Shown one piece after another: positions 15,004-27,037 of a DNA stretch of 64,000 nt. Source of the stretch: Sanguibacter sp. HDW7 (GTDB lineage: Bacteria > Actinomycetota > Actinomycetes > Actinomycetales > Cellulomonadaceae); assembly GCF_011300875.1 (NCBI RefSeq), contig NZ_CP049862.1, forward strand, positions 3,038,001 to 3,102,000, in the 5' to 3' direction. Position 1 is the stretch's first letter. Each line of letters begins with the position of its first letter. Under the pieces are notes generated by a model. It was not told the origin of the DNA. It saw only the letters and a program-made list of their open reading frames with translations, and made no database searches. Made by a program: the position numbers and the translations under genes.

Positions 15004-17484
15004 GTGGACAATTCCTCCGTGCTCGGTTATCGGAGCACAGCACCCGAGACGCACGCGGCGAGCGGCGCCGTTCGTCTGGCACAGCACGACGCGGAGATCC
15101 GTGTCGCTGCGGCCGCCCTCTCCCGCGGTCACGGCGGCGTCGTCTGGACGGGCGACCCCGGCTCGGGTCGCTCGACCCTCCTCGATGTCGTCGCCGAGGC
15201 CCTCACCCACGCGTCCGCGGCCGACGGCACGCGGCTCCGCCGTGTCATCGTGCCGCGCACGCTCACCGAGATCGACGAACGGGCGCTCCAGGCCGACGAC
15301 GGCGCCCGCCTGCTCATCCTCGCGGACGACCTCGACCACCTCGCCCTCGGAGTCCGCTCCTTCCTCCTCGACGCAGCGACACGTCCCGGGACGCCGTGGG
15401 TGCTGCTCGCGACACGCACGTCCGGTCCCGTCGCCGACGCCTCGCCCCTCCCGCACCCGCTCGTCGAGCGTCGGGTGCCGGTGCTGTCCGCGTCCGACGC
15501 GCTCCTCGTGCTCGCCGAGCACGACGTCGTCGCCGCGCCCCACGTCGTCGCGAGCCTCGTACGCACGTCGTCGGGCAACCCGTCCGCGCTCCTGCAGACC
15601 GTGCCGTCGCTGACGGCCGAGCAGCTCGGCGGTACGAGCCTCCTGCCCGACCCCATGCCCGTGCCGCCCGCGACCGAGCGGCTCGTCGGGGCTCGCCTCA
15701 TCGACCTCTCCGCGGTCGAGCACCGTTTCCTGCTCATCTCAGCCGTCGCCGTCGTCGATCGCACCGACGTGCTCGTCCGTGCCGCCGGCACGGACGCCGC
15801 GACGATCGCGTCGTGGCCGGCCGCCGCGCTCCTCAACCTCGCGGGCGGCCGCTGCCGCATCCTCGAGCCCGGCGTGCGCGCCCTCGTCCATGCGCGGGCC
15901 ACGCTCGCCGAACGCACCGACGCGCACCTCTCCCTCGCGAGCGCGCTCGCCGCGTCCGACATGCTCGCGGCCGACTGGCACCGGAGCCTCGGCACGCTCG
16001 CGGGCGACGGCACGCACGCCGAGGGGCTCCTGCGGATCGCCGAGCAGCTCCTCGCGCGCGGCGACTGCCTGCACGCCGTCCGCGTCGCCCGGGAGGCCCT
16101 CAGCCAGGGCGTCGACGCCGCCGAGCCCTACGGGCACGCCGTCGCAGGCGCCGCCGCGCTCGGCGCGGGCCTCGTCCACGACGCCGTCCACCACCTGCGC
16201 CGCGCCGCGCACCCGACGATCGACGTCGACGTCCTCGCCGGGCACGCCCTGCGGCTCATCGCGCAGCGCACCGAGCGGACGACCGACTGGGGCATCGCCC
16301 CGCTCGCCGCGACCCACCTGTGCCCCGCGGACGAGGCCGCGCTGCGCGCGACCGACGACGCCCTGCGCGAGGCCCTCACGGGGTCCGCCGAGGACGCCCG
16401 GTACACGCTGCAGACCTTTGCGACGTCGATGCTCGAGCCCGTCCAGGAGCACATCTGGCGCACCGACCCGCAGCCGCGCCCGTCGCCGCTCGCGCAGTCC
16501 CACGTCCGCGTCGCGCAGGCGCTGCTCGACGTCCTCGAGGCCCGGTTCGACCTCGCGGCGGACCTCGTCGACGAGCACGCCCGCGCTCTGCCCGTCCCGC
16601 TCGTCCTCGGGTCGCTCGCGACCGCGCTCGCCGGGCGGCTCGTCGCGCTGGGCGCGGCCGCGCCCCGGGGCATCGTCGGCGCTGTCGCCCGGCACCCCGT
16701 CCCGTCGTCGGCGCTCCTGCGCATCGCGGCGCTCGAGGACCGGGCGCTCGCGTCCTTCGCCGAGGGTGCCGCGGCCGAGGCCGCGGCGCTCCTCGAGCTC
16801 GCTGCGGAGCAGCGCCGTCGGGCGGCGGGACCCGCGCACGACCTCGTCCTGCCCGGCCTCGCCCCCGCCGAGGCGTGGGCCGAGACAGGTCGCGCCGACC
16901 ACAGCCTCCCCGACGCGCTCGCCGCCGGCACCGGCCCGGCCTCACGCATCCTCGCGGACCGCTCGCAGGTCGCGCTCACCGGACTCACGATGGTCGGGCC
17001 CGACGGCCGCACGGGCGTCGCCGACCTCCGCGGGGCGACCGACTGGGACGTCGCGATGGTCGAGCTGTCCGTCGGCCGGGCGTTCGCCCGCTCCGGCGAG
17101 CCGCACCGCGCGCACACGCACGTCCTCGCCGCGGCCGAGCTGCTCGACCTCGCCGGCGCGCGACGAACGGCCGACGCCGCCCGGCAGCGGCTCTCGACCC
17201 TCACGACCGCGATCCTCGCGCCGCCGCCCGGCCCGGCCCCGTCGGCCGTGTCGCCGGCCTCACCCGCCGCGGGGGTGCCACGGGGCATCGCTCGCTGGCG
17301 CACCTTCCTCACGGAGCGTGAGCTCGAGGTCGCCCAGCTCGTCGCGCAGGGTGCCTCGAACCGCGAGATCGCCGAGTCGCTCTACCTCTCCGTCCGCACG
17401 GTCGAGGTGTACCTCGGGCGGGCCTTCCGCAAGCTCGGGGTGACGACGCGCGTCGAGCTCGCGGTGCGCGCGCACGAGGACTGA
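15004..17484 (+). CDS. Large ATP-binding LuxR-family (LAL-type) transcriptional regulator
   Basis: An 826-residue regulator. An N-terminal ATPase has Walker A GDPGSGRSTLL (50-60) and Walker B ARLLILADDLDHL (101-113). A long Ala/Leu-rich helical middle of TPR type covers about 330-720. A LuxR helix-turn-helix sits at the C-terminus (about 765-822: FLTERELEVAQLVAQGASNREI ending before LYLSVRTVEVYLGRAFRKLG). The GTG at 15004 follows GGAGG by 4 nt; GTG 15019 is an alternative. The chitinase gene lies just downstream on the same strand after a strong hairpin, so regulation of polysaccharide use is a plausible guess only. Confidence 0.88.
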   Translation: MDNSSVLGYRSTAPETHAASGAVRLAQHDAEIRVAAAALSRGHGGVVWTGDPGSGRSTLLDVVAEALTHASAADGTRLRRVIVPRTLTEIDERALQADDGARLLILADDLDHLALGVRSFLLDAATRPGTPWVLLATRTSGPVADASPLPHPLVERRVPVLSASDALLVLAEHDVVAAPHVVASLVRTSSGNPSALLQTVPSLTAEQLGGTSLLPDPMPVPPATERLVGARLIDLSAVEHRFLLISAVAVVDRTDVLVRAAGTDAATIASWPAAALLNLAGGRCRILEPGVRALVHARATLAERTDAHLSLASALAASDMLAADWHRSLGTLAGDGTHAEGLLRIAEQLLARGDCLHAVRVAREALSQGVDAAEPYGHAVAGAAALGAGLVHDAVHHLRRAAHPTIDVDVLAGHALRLIAQRTERTTDWGIAPLAATHLCPADEAALRATDDALREALTGSAEDARYTLQTFATSMLEPVQEHIWRTDPQPRPSPLAQSHVRVAQALLDVLEARFDLAADLVDEHARALPVPLVLGSLATALAGRLVALGAAAPRGIVGAVARHPVPSSALLRIAALEDRALASFAEGAAAEAAALLELAAEQRRRAAGPAHDLVLPGLAPAEAWAETGRADHSLPDALAAGTGPASRILADRSQVALTGLTMVGPDGRTGVADLRGATDWDVAMVELSVGRAFARSGEPHRAHTHVLAAAELLDLAGARRTADAARQRLSTLTTAILAPPPGPAPSAVSPASPAAGVPRGIARWRTFLTERELEVAQLVAQGASNREIAESLYLSVRTVEVYLGRAFRKLGVTTRVELAVRAHED

Positions 17485-17516
17485 GCGCTGCCGAAGGCAC
17501 CAGCCTCACAGGGCCG

Positions 17517-17550
17517 GACGCCCGGTACGGGAAAACCCGTACCGGGCGTC
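17517..17550 (+). terminator. Hairpin terminator after the LAL regulator
   Basis: A perfect 15-bp stem (GACGCCCGGTACGGG and complement) with an AAAA loop, 33 nt past the stop codon at 17484. No T-run follows. It separates the regulator gene from the chitinase promoter. Confidence 0.85.
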
Positions 17551-17584
17551 TCGCGTCCGGGCAAGGGATGTGGAAGTACCTCAT

Positions 17585-17612
17585 CACGGGACACCACGCC
17601 CGTGACTAACGT
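17585..17612 (+). promoter_or_regulatory. Inverted repeat and -10-like hexamer ahead of the chitinase
   Basis: CACGGG-N8-CCCGTG (17585-17604) sits directly upstream of TAACGT (17607-17612), about 97 nt before the chitinase start. The position between the -35 and -10 is what one expects for a repressor operator. No match to the Streptomyces chitinase direct repeat or DasR site was seen. Confidence 0.4.
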
Positions 17613-17708
17613 CTCAGGACAGTGGCGGCGCCCCCTGCACCTCCACGTGACCTGTCCCGGGACGGCCGCACCCCCCGTCGGCCGCCCTCCCAAGAAAGAT
17701 GAGTCCCG

Positions 17709-19946
<2,238 letters not shown>

Positions 19947-20011
19947 GCATGACCCACTGACCGGTGCGGTCCGCCGGTGCTCCCCGGCCCGGCGGCCCGT
20001 ACCACCCACGT

Positions 20012-20053
20012 CGAAGCCCCCGTCCTCCTTCAGCAGGGAGGACGGGGGCTTCG
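20012..20053. terminator. Bidirectional terminator between chitinase and clpB
   Basis: An inverted repeat with arms CGAAGCCCCCGTCCTCC and complement and a loop of about 7 nt, located 65 nt past the chitinase stop and 18 nt past the clpB stop on the other strand. Confidence 0.88.
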
Positions 20054-20070
20054 TCGTGCCCGTGCGGGTG

Positions 20071-22683
20071 TCAGGCCGTGCGGAGGGTGAGACCGTCCGC
20101 GGCGTCGTCGCGGTCGACGGTCACCGTGTCGCCGTCCGCGACCTCGCCCGCAAGGACGAGGCGAGCGAGCCGGTCACCGATCTCCCGCTGCACGAGCCGG
20201 CGCAGCGGGCGCGCCCCGTAGGCAGGGTCGAAGCCCTCGAGCGCGAGCCACTCGCGGGCCGCGTCCGTCACCTCGAGGCCGATGCGCCGCTCCGTGAGCC
20301 GGTCGGCGAGCGACCGCACCTGGATGTCGACGATCCGCCCGAGCTCGTCGACGCTCAGCGGTTCGAACACCACGACGTCGTCGAGCCGGTTGAGGAACTC
20401 CGGCTTGAAGTGCCCCCGCACGGCCGCCATGACGACCTCGTGCTTGGCGTCGTCCGAGACCGTCGGGTCGACGAGCGCGTGCGAGCCGAGGTTCGACGTC
20501 ATGACGAGGATGACGTTGCGGAAGTCGACCGTCCGTCCCTGCCCGTCGGTGAGCCGGCCGTCGTCGAGCACCTGCAGGAGGAGGTCGAAGACCTCCGGGT
20601 GCGCCTTCTCGACCTCGTCGAGCAGGACGACGGAGTACGGGCGCCTGCGCACGGCCTCCGTGAGCTGACCGCCCTCCTCGTAACCGACGTAGCCGGGCGG
20701 GGCACCGACGAGGCGTGCGACAGAGTGCTTCTCGCCGTACTCGGACATGTCGATGCGCACCATGGCGTGCTCGTCGTCGAAGAGGAAGTCCGCGAGGGAC
20801 TTCGCGAGCTCCGTCTTGCCGACGCCCGTGGGGCCGAGGAAGAGGAAGGAGCCGGTCGGACGATCGGGGTCGGAGATGCCTGCGCGGGCGCGGCGGACCG
20901 CGTCGGAGACGGCGGCGACGGCGCGCGTCTGGCCGATGAGCCGCGCACCGATGGTCTGCTCCATGCTGAGGAGCTTCTCGCCCTCGCCCTGGAGCAGGCG
21001 GCCGGCGGGGATGCCGGTCCACGCGGCCACGACCTCGGCGATCTCGGCCGCGTCGACCTTCTCGCCGACGAGGCGCTGCGGGCGCTCGGCGTCGTCGGAA
21101 CCGGCCGCGGCCTGCGCCTGCTCGGCGGCCTCGAGCTCGGCGATCTCCTTCTCGATCGCCGGGATCTCGCCGTAGCTGAGCCGTCCGAAGGTTGCGAGGT
21201 CGCCCTCGTTCTCAGCACGCTGCGCGGCGGCCTCCTTCTCGGCGAGGCGCTTCTTGAGGTCGCCGACGCGGTTGACGCCGCCCTTCTCGGCCTCCCAGCG
21301 AGCGGTGAGCGCGCTGAGCTCCTCCTGGCGGTCGGCCCGCTGCGCGGCGAGCTCGTGCGCGCGCTCGAGGTCCTCGTCCGCGCCCGACTCCTTGAGCGCG
21401 AGGATCTCCGCGTCGAGGCGCCGGACGACGCGCTGGAGCGTGTCGATCTCGACGGGCGAGGAGTCCATCTCCATGCGGAGGCGGCTCGCCGCCTCGTCGA
21501 CGAGGTCGATCGCCTTGTCGGGCAGCTGGCGGCCCGTGATGTAGCGGTTGGAGAGACGCGCGGCAGCGACGAGCGCGCCGTCGGAGATCGTCACGCCGTG
21601 ATGGGCCTCGTACCGGGACTTCAGGCCGCGGAGGATCGCGACGGTGTCCTCGACGGACGGCTCGCCGACGAAGACCTGCTGGAAGCGACGCTCGAGCGCA
21701 GGGTCCTTCTCGACGTGCTCGCGATACTCGTCGAGCGTCGTCGCGCCGACGAGGCGCAGCTCGCCGCGGGCGAGCATGGGCTTGAGCATGTTGCCCGCGT
21801 CCATCGCGCCCTCGGAGCCGCCGCCCGCACCGACGACCGTGTGGAGCTCGTCGATGAAGGTGACGACCTCGCCGTCGGAGTCCTTGATCTCCTGGAGGAC
21901 CGCCTTGAGGCGCTCCTCGAACTCGCCGCGGTACTTGGCGCCCGCGACCATCGCGGCGATGTCGAGCGCGACGAGCCGCTTGCCCTGGAGGGACGTGGGC
22001 ACGTCGCCCGCGACGATGCGCTGGGCGAGACCCTCGACGACGGCGGTCTTGCCGACGCCGGGCTCGCCGATGAGCACGGGGTTGTTCTTGGTGCGGCGAG
22101 AGAGGACCTGGACGACGCGGCGGATCTCGGAGTCGCGGCCGATGACCGGGTCGAGGCGGCCGTCGCGGGCCTGCTGGGTGAGGTCGATGCCGTACTTCTC
22201 GAGCGTCTTGCACGTGCCCTCGGGGTTGGCGGACGTCACGGGGCCCGTGCCGCGGACGGCGGGCAGCGCGGCGCGGAGCGCGTCGGTCGTCGCGCCGGAC
22301 TCGCGCAGTGCGGAGGCCGCCGGGGAGTCGACGGTCGCGAGGGCGAGGAGGAGGAGCTCGGCGGAGATGTAGTCGTCGCCGTGCGCGGCCGACTCCTTCT
22401 TCGCGGCCTCGAGGACGTTGCCGAGGGCGCGGGACGCGGTGGGCTCCGAGACGGAGCCGCCCTGCGACGACGGAAGCGCGACGAGGGCCGTGCGGGTGCG
22501 ACGGCCGACGTCCTTGACATCGACGTGCGCGGCGCCGAGCAGGGCGACGGCGAGCCCGTCGGGCTGCTCGAGAAGGGCGCCGAGGAGGTGGAGGGGTTCG
22601 ATCTGCGGGTTGCCGGCGGCTCCGGCGGCGCGGATGGCGTCACCGATCGCCTGCTGCGACGCGGTGGTGAAGCTGGACTCCAT
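20071..22683 (-). CDS. clpB: ATP-dependent disaggregase chaperone ClpB
   Basis: An 870-residue Hsp100 chaperone that, with DnaK, pulls proteins out of aggregates after stress. An N-terminal Clp repeat domain covers about 1-145. AAA+ domain 1 has [15 protein letters not shown] and Walker [12 protein letters not shown]. The coiled-coil middle domain (about 395-510, rich in Glu/Arg/Ala) marks ClpB rather than ClpA/C. AAA+ domain 2 has [15 protein letters not shown] and [14 protein letters not shown]. The length is typical. ATG 22683 follows GAGGAG. An HspR-like site lies 51 bp upstream. Single-gene unit. Confidence 0.97.
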   Translation of the reverse strand: MESSFTTASQQAIGDAIRAAGAAGNPQIEPLHLLGALLEQPDGLAVALLGAAHVDVKDVGRRTRTALVALPSSQGGSVSEPTASRALGNVLEAAKKESAAHGDDYISAELLLLALATVDSPAASALRESGATTDALRAALPAVRGTGPVTSANPEGTCKTLEKYGIDLTQQARDGRLDPVIGRDSEIRRVVQVLSRRTKNNPVLIGEPGVGKTAVVEGLAQRIVAGDVPTSLQGKRLVALDIAAMVAGAKYRGEFEERLKAVLQEIKDSDGEVVTFIDELHTVVGAGGGSEGAMDAGNMLKPMLARGELRLVGATTLDEYREHVEKDPALERRFQQVFVGEPSVEDTVAILRGLKSRYEAHHGVTISDGALVAAARLSNRYITGRQLPDKAIDLVDEAASRLRMEMDSSPVEIDTLQRVVRRLDAEILALKESGADEDLERAHELAAQRADRQEELSALTARWEAEKGGVNRVGDLKKRLAEKEAAAQRAENEGDLATFGRLSYGEIPAIEKEIAELEAAEQAQAAAGSDDAERPQRLVGEKVDAAEIAEVVAAWTGIPAGRLLQGEGEKLLSMEQTIGARLIGQTRAVAAVSDAVRRARAGISDPDRPTGSFLFLGPTGVGKTELAKSLADFLFDDEHAMVRIDMSEYGEKHSVARLVGAPPGYVGYEEGGQLTEAVRRRPYSVVLLDEVEKAHPEVFDLLLQVLDDGRLTDGQGRTVDFRNVILVMTSNLGSHALVDPTVSDDAKHEVVMAAVRGHFKPEFLNRLDDVVVFEPLSVDELGRIVDIQVRSLADRLTERRIGLEVTDAAREWLALEGFDPAYGARPLRRLVQREIGDRLARLVLAGEVADGDTVTVDRDDAADGLTLRTA

Positions 22684-22733
22684 GGGGTCTCCTCTCGGGT
22701 CGGGGTGGGTCTCGTCAGAGCAACCCCGTCAGA

Positions 22734-22754
22734 CTTGAGTCTATTCCGCTCAAC
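22734..22754 (-). promoter_or_regulatory. HAIR-type (HspR) operator ahead of clpB
   Basis: On the minus strand, GTTGAGC-GGAATAG-ACTCAAG, close to the HAIR consensus CTTGAGT-N7-ACTCAAG with the correct 7-nt spacer. HspR represses clpB and dnaK in actinobacteria through this element. It lies 51-71 bp upstream of the clpB ATG. Confidence 0.85.
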
Positions 22755-22824
22755 TTTGCAGCACCACCCTGCACCGCGCGGAAGTTCCTCTCGTCCCCGC
22801 AGGCCCGCGGTGCAATGATCGAGC

Positions 22825-23817
22825 ATGACGTTCTTCCCTACGGGCACGCCCGCACCTCGTCCTGCCGGCACCTGGTCCCCTGACATCCTCGGGGAGGGAT
22901 GGGAGCAGCGCACGCTGCACCTGGGGTCCGACGACGAGGGACCCGTGGACGTCACGCTCGTGCGCCTCACGCGCGGGCCACGGCACGACCGCGCGGTGCT
23001 GTACGTCCACGGGTTCGTCGACTACTTATTCCAGGCGCACGTCGGCGACGCCCTCGCCACGGCGGGCTGGGACTTCTACGCGGTCGACCTGCGTCGCTAC
23101 GGACGGTCGCTGCGGCCCGGGCAGACGGCCAACATCGTCGACGACCTCGCCGTCCACGCCGAGGACCTCGACGCGGCTCTCGCCGTGGTGCGGGACGACG
23201 AGCAGCACGCCCGCATCGCGCTGCTCGGCCACTCGACCGGCGGGCTCGTCGCGTCGCTGTGGGCGAACGCCCGTCCCGGGCGGATCGACGCGCTCGTCCT
23301 CAACAGCCCGTGGCTCGAGCTCAACGACACCGCGCTCATGCGGACCGTCGGCACGCAGGGTCTGCGCGTCCTCGCGAAGGTTGCGCCGCGCATGGTCGTC
23401 GGGAGCCTCGCGCCGCACTACGGGCGCGCGCTCCACGCGAGCACGGGCGGCGAGTGGGACTACGACCTCGCGTGGAAGCCGATCGAGGGCTTCCCCGTCC
23501 GGGCGCGCTGGATCGCGTCCGTGCGCCGCGCGCACGCGCGCGTCGCCCGCGGCCTCGACATCACGTGCCCCGTGCTCGTGCTGACGTCCGACGCGACCGG
23601 GGACCACGTCCACGACCACCCGGACGTCCTCACGACCGACTCCGTGCTCGCGGTCGAGCACACCGCCGCGCTCGCGCCGGGCCTCGGCGAGGACGTCGTG
23701 TACGAGCAGGTCCCGGGCGGCGCGCACGACCTGGCGCTCTCCCCCGAGCCGGCGCGCAGCCGGTATCTCGAGCGCGTCGTCGCCTGGCTCGACGAGGTCG
23801 TGCCGCCGCGTCGATGA
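22825..23817 (+). CDS. Alpha/beta hydrolase (serine aminopeptidase/lysophospholipase-like)
   Basis: A 330-residue cytoplasmic alpha/beta hydrolase with no signal peptide. The nucleophile elbow is GHSTGG (Ser about 140), and the oxyanion region is LYVHGFVDY (HGF). The acid is probably Asp in TTDSVL and the catalytic His is in GGAHDLALS near the C-terminus. The order fits the monoglyceride lipase/serine aminopeptidase S33 group. The substrate is unknown. ATG 22825 is divergent from clpB and the gene is convergent with the Mrp operon. Confidence 0.9.
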   Translation: MTFFPTGTPAPRPAGTWSPDILGEGWEQRTLHLGSDDEGPVDVTLVRLTRGPRHDRAVLYVHGFVDYLFQAHVGDALATAGWDFYAVDLRRYGRSLRPGQTANIVDDLAVHAEDLDAALAVVRDDEQHARIALLGHSTGGLVASLWANARPGRIDALVLNSPWLELNDTALMRTVGTQGLRVLAKVAPRMVVGSLAPHYGRALHASTGGEWDYDLAWKPIEGFPVRARWIASVRRAHARVARGLDITCPVLVLTSDATGDHVHDHPDVLTTDSVLAVEHTAALAPGLGEDVVYEQVPGGAHDLALSPEPARSRYLERVVAWLDEVVPPRR

Positions 23818-23839
23818 CGGTGACCGCGGGCCGGCGCGG

Positions 23840-24319
23840 CTAGCGAGCCGGGGAGGGCGAGTCGTCCGGTCCGGATGCGCGCTCCTCCGGGTGCTCCTCG
23901 TCGTGCGCGCGGTGGACCGCGTCGTCGACGAGCTCCGCCGCGAGCCGTGCGACACCCGCACGGTCGGCCGCGAGCGCGGCCTCCTGGACGTCGGCCGTGA
24001 GCTCGTCCATGACGAGCAGGTCCGTGCGCACCTTGCCCGTCCGGTACCCCGCCCGGCCCACCATGTGCGCAGACACGGGGGCCGTGAGCATCTGGAAGAG
24101 GATGACGAGCACGATGACGAGGGCGACCCGCCACGTCCGCAGCTGCAGCTCGAGACCGATGAGCACGAGGATGAGCCCCAGCACCTGCGGCTTCGTCGCC
24201 GCGTGCATGCGCGCGAGCAGGTCCGGGAAGCGCAGCACGCCCACCCCGGCCGCGAACGAGAGGAAGGCTCCGGCGAGCATGAAGATCGCCGAGAGCACGT
24301 CGAGCACCGTGTCGAGCAT
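23840..24319 (-). CDS. mrpG: Mrp antiporter subunit G
   Basis: A 159-residue last subunit of the multisubunit Mrp Na+(Li+)/H+ antiporter. Three membrane segments occupy about residues 1-95, with the PhaG/MnhG signature GVLRFPDLLARMHAATKPQVLGL (about 27-49 in part). A long charged cytoplasmic tail rich in Ala/Asp/Glu follows and is longer than in Bacillus. The start overlaps the mrpF stop by one base region (24319). The gene ends 22 bp from the convergent hydrolase gene. Confidence 0.92.
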   Translation of the reverse strand: MLDTVLDVLSAIFMLAGAFLSFAAGVGVLRFPDLLARMHAATKPQVLGLILVLIGLELQLRTWRVALVIVLVILFQMLTAPVSAHMVGRAGYRTGKVRTDLLVMDELTADVQEAALAADRAGVARLAAELVDDAVHRAHDEEHPEERASGPDDSPSPAR

Positions 24320-24729
24320 CAGCGGGCCTCCCCTCGGTGCGTCGTGTCGTCAGGCTCCGAGTCGAGCTCCGCGACCCGCTCCGTCGCGCGGTCCTCGGCT
24401 TCCTCGACGAGGCGCCGCTGCGCGTCCTCGGCCTCGGCCTCGGCACGCGTCTTGATGCGACGGTCGTCGTCCTTCTCGGCCGCCGCGAAGCGCGCGATCG
24501 TCACCGAGCCCACGAAGCCCACCATCGAGAGCACGACGAGGATCGGCAGCGTGTCCGTCCGACGGTTCCACGCGGCCTCGAGCGCGATGACCGCGACGAG
24601 CGTCGCCGTGAGGACGTCGAGGGCGATCGTCCGGTCGAGCATCGACGGGCCGCGCTCGACGCGCACCACCGCGAGCACGGCGCCCACGAACAGCATGGCC
24701 GCCGAGACGGCGACGACGTAGGGGTTCAC
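24319..24729 (-). CDS. mrpF: Mrp antiporter subunit F
   Basis: A 136-residue small membrane subunit with three helices, including VVRVERGPSMLDRTIALDVL, the MnhF signature around residues 22-41. A charged Arg/Glu-rich tail (about 88-136, KDDDRRIKTRAEAEAEDAQRR) forms a likely helix in the cytoplasm. It overlaps mrpE by 4 bp upstream and abuts mrpG downstream. It works as part of the membrane complex that exchanges cytoplasmic Na+ for H+. Confidence 0.92.
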   Translation of the reverse strand: MNPYVVAVSAAMLFVGAVLAVVRVERGPSMLDRTIALDVLTATLVAVIALEAAWNRRTDTLPILVVLSMVGFVGSVTIARFAAAEKDDDRRIKTRAEAEAEDAQRRLVEEAEDRATERVAELDSEPDDTTHRGEAR

Positions 24730-25415
24730 GCGTCCTCCTCGGTCGGGTCGGCGGGGGCGGGCGGGGCAGGTTCGTCGCCGTCCTTCGTCCGGGCGGCGCG
24801 GGCCGGGAGCACGTCGGGAGCAGCCGCGCCCGAGGCGCCCGACGCCGTGCCCGAGCGTCCACGACGCCCCGGGACCCGCAGCCCCGCGCGCACGAGCTCC
24901 TCGTCGGACGCGAGCGCGTAGAGCACGCGCTCCTCGAGCTCGAGCACGTCGTCACGCACCGCGTCCTCGCCGCCCGACGCCGCCAGGTCGAGCACGTGGA
25001 GGTACAGCATGCCCGTGATGCGCTGCGCCTCCACGACGAGCGTCCCCGGCACGAGCGTCGAGAGCTCGGCCGTTACCGTGAGGTAGAGGTCCGCAGGATT
25101 CCGCAGGCGCACGCCGACGACGGCCCCGTGCACGTGCGACCGCGGCGACAGCGCCTGCCACGCGACCTGGAACGACGCCTGGACGAGCGACGAGAGGAAG
25201 TACCAGGCCAGGCGCAGCATGTGCCACGGCCGCACCTTGATCGAGAAGCCCATCGCAGGCAGCGGGAACACGAGCGTCACGACGACACCCACGCCCAGCC
25301 CGCCGAGGACGTTCGCCCACGTGAGCTCGCCCCACAGGAGGACCCAGACGAGCGCGAGCCACAGGATCGTCGGCCACTGGACAAGCAGGCCGCGCCGACG
25401 CGCATGAAGACTCAT
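24726..25415 (-). CDS. mrpE: Mrp antiporter subunit E
   Basis: A 229-residue subunit. Two membrane helices at the N-terminus (WPTILWLALVWVLLWGE and VLGGLGVGVVVTLVFPLP) precede a segment typical of MnhE (RLAWYFLSSLVQASFQVAWQ) and a cytoplasmic domain with VRLRNPADLYLTVTAELSTLVPGT. The ATG at 25415 overlaps the mrpD stop (ATGA, 25412-25415); a longer open frame upstream is only an overlap with mrpD. The C-terminal 50 residues are Pro/Ala/Glu-rich and probably disordered. Confidence 0.93.
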   Translation of the reverse strand: MSLHARRRGLLVQWPTILWLALVWVLLWGELTWANVLGGLGVGVVVTLVFPLPAMGFSIKVRPWHMLRLAWYFLSSLVQASFQVAWQALSPRSHVHGAVVGVRLRNPADLYLTVTAELSTLVPGTLVVEAQRITGMLYLHVLDLAASGGEDAVRDDVLELEERVLYALASDEELVRAGLRVPGRRGRSGTASGASGAAAPDVLPARAARTKDGDEPAPPAPADPTEEDA

Positions 25416-27037
25416 GGCTGCACCCCCGTCGAGGTCGGTGACGGGGTCGCCGTCGGCACGGGCGTCTCGTCGTCCTCCGGAGCGACGGACGGCAGCACCG
25501 ACCCGTCGCCCGGCACGAGGTCGCTCGACGTGCCGACACCGCGGCCGTCCGCCCCGAGCACCGCGTCGATGTACGGCGTGCGCGCGCGCAACGTCTCTGC
25601 GGCCCGCCCCGCGTAGTCGAACAGCGGCCCCGCCGCGAACGTCAGCGACAGGCCGAACGCCACGAGCGCGAACGTCGCACCGAGCATGCCCGAGGGCAGC
25701 CGCTGCGGCCGGATCTCCTGCGGCGGCGTCTGCCAGAACGCCTTGTTCCACGCCTTGACGATCGCGTACAGCGTGAGCAGCGACGTGATGATGCCGCCCG
25801 CGACGAGCGTGTACCCGAGCGGCGTCCCCAGCTGCACACCGCCCTGGAGCAGCCCCACCTTGCCGAGGAAGCCCGACAGCGGCGGGATCCCCGCAAGGTT
25901 CATCGCGGGGACGAAGAACGCGATCGCGAGCAGCGGCGCGATCTTCGCGAGGCCGCCGAGCCGTGCGAGCGACGTCGTCCCGCCGATGCGTTCCATGAGC
26001 CCGACGACGAGGAACAACGTCGTCTGCACCGTGATGTGGTGCACGACGTAGAAGACCGTCGCCGTGAGTCCCGTCTGCGAGGACAGCGCGATGCCGAAGA
26101 CCATGTACCCGATGTGGCTCACGAGCGTGAACGACAGCAGACGCTTGATGTCGTCCTGGGCGACCGCGCCGAGGATCCCCACGATCATCGTGAGCAGCGC
26201 CGCGACGAGCAGCACCGAGTCCGTCCGGTCGTCGGGGAACAGAAGGGTCTGCGTGCGGATGATCGCGTAGATGCCGACCTTCGTGAGCAGCCCCGCGAAC
26301 ACCGCCGTGACGGGCGCAGGCGCCGTCGGGTAGGAGTCCGGCAGCCACGCCGACAGCGGGAAGATCGCCGCCTTGATGCCGAACGCGATCAGCAGCAGGA
26401 TCTCGAGGACGAGCCGCGTCGTCGAGTCGATCTCCGGGAGCCGCTCCGCGAGCTGCGCGAGGTTCACCGTGCCCGTCGCCGCGTAGATCATCGCGAGCGC
26501 CACGAGGAAGATCGCCGAGGACACGAGCGAGACGACGACGTAGATCGTCCCCGCACGGATGCGCGATCCCGTGCCGCCGAGCGTCAGCAGCACGTACGAC
26601 GCCGCGAGGAGGATCTCGAAGCCCACGTAGAGGTTGAAGAGGTCACCCGTGAGGAACGCGTTCGAGACGCCGGCCGCAAGCACGAGGTACGTCGGGTGGT
26701 AGATCGCGACGGGAGCCTCGTCGTCGCCGTCCGCGATGCCCTGCCCGAGCGAGTAGAGGAAGACGCACAGCAGGACGAGCGAGGACACCGTCACCATGAG
26801 CGCCGAGAGCCGGTCCGCGACGAGCACGATGCCGACGGGCGCCGCCCAGCCGCCCACGTCGACGACGACCGGGCCCGAGTCCGCCCCGATGACGAGGCCG
26901 ACCCCGACCGCGAGCATCGCCGCGAGGACGACGACGGTGATGATGCGCTGCGCGCGCGTGTGCTTCCACAGCGCGAGCGCGAGACCCGCGCCGAAGAGCG
27001 GCAGCATGACGGGCAGCGGGACGAGGGCGTTGATCAT
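25412..27037 (-). CDS. mrpD: Mrp antiporter subunit D (proton-translocating type)
   Basis: A 541-residue polytopic protein related to complex I NuoM/NuoN, with about 14 helices. Conserved charged membrane residues are visible: Glu in NLYVGFEILLAASYVL and Lys in LIAFGIKAAIFPLSAWLPDSY, which in the family make up a proton path. The discontinuous-helix region AVFAGLLTKVGIYAIIR is present. The C-terminal 40 residues are a low-complexity Thr/Pro tail. It is coupled on both sides through ATGA overlaps. Confidence 0.95.
   Translation of the reverse strand: MINALVPLPVMLPLFGAGLALALWKHTRAQRIITVVVLAAMLAVGVGLVIGADSGPVVVDVGGWAAPVGIVLVADRLSALMVTVSSLVLLCVFLYSLGQGIADGDDEAPVAIYHPTYLVLAAGVSNAFLTGDLFNLYVGFEILLAASYVLLTLGGTGSRIRAGTIYVVVSLVSSAIFLVALAMIYAATGTVNLAQLAERLPEIDSTTRLVLEILLLIAFGIKAAIFPLSAWLPDSYPTAPAPVTAVFAGLLTKVGIYAIIRTQTLLFPDDRTDSVLLVAALLTMIVGILGAVAQDDIKRLLSFTLVSHIGYMVFGIALSSQTGLTATVFYVVHHITVQTTLFLVVGLMERIGGTTSLARLGGLAKIAPLLAIAFFVPAMNLAGIPPLSGFLGKVGLLQGGVQLGTPLGYTLVAGGIITSLLTLYAIVKAWNKAFWQTPPQEIRPQRLPSGMLGATFALVAFGLSLTFAAGPLFDYAGRAAETLRARTPYIDAVLGADGRGVGTSSDLVPGDGSVLPSVAPEDDETPVPTATPSPTSTGVQP

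Noticed and set aside
24726-26348. Longer protein upstream of mrpE
   Set aside because: The extension is a shadow frame of mrpD; the ATG at 25415 overlaps the mrpD stop in the usual ATGA fashion.
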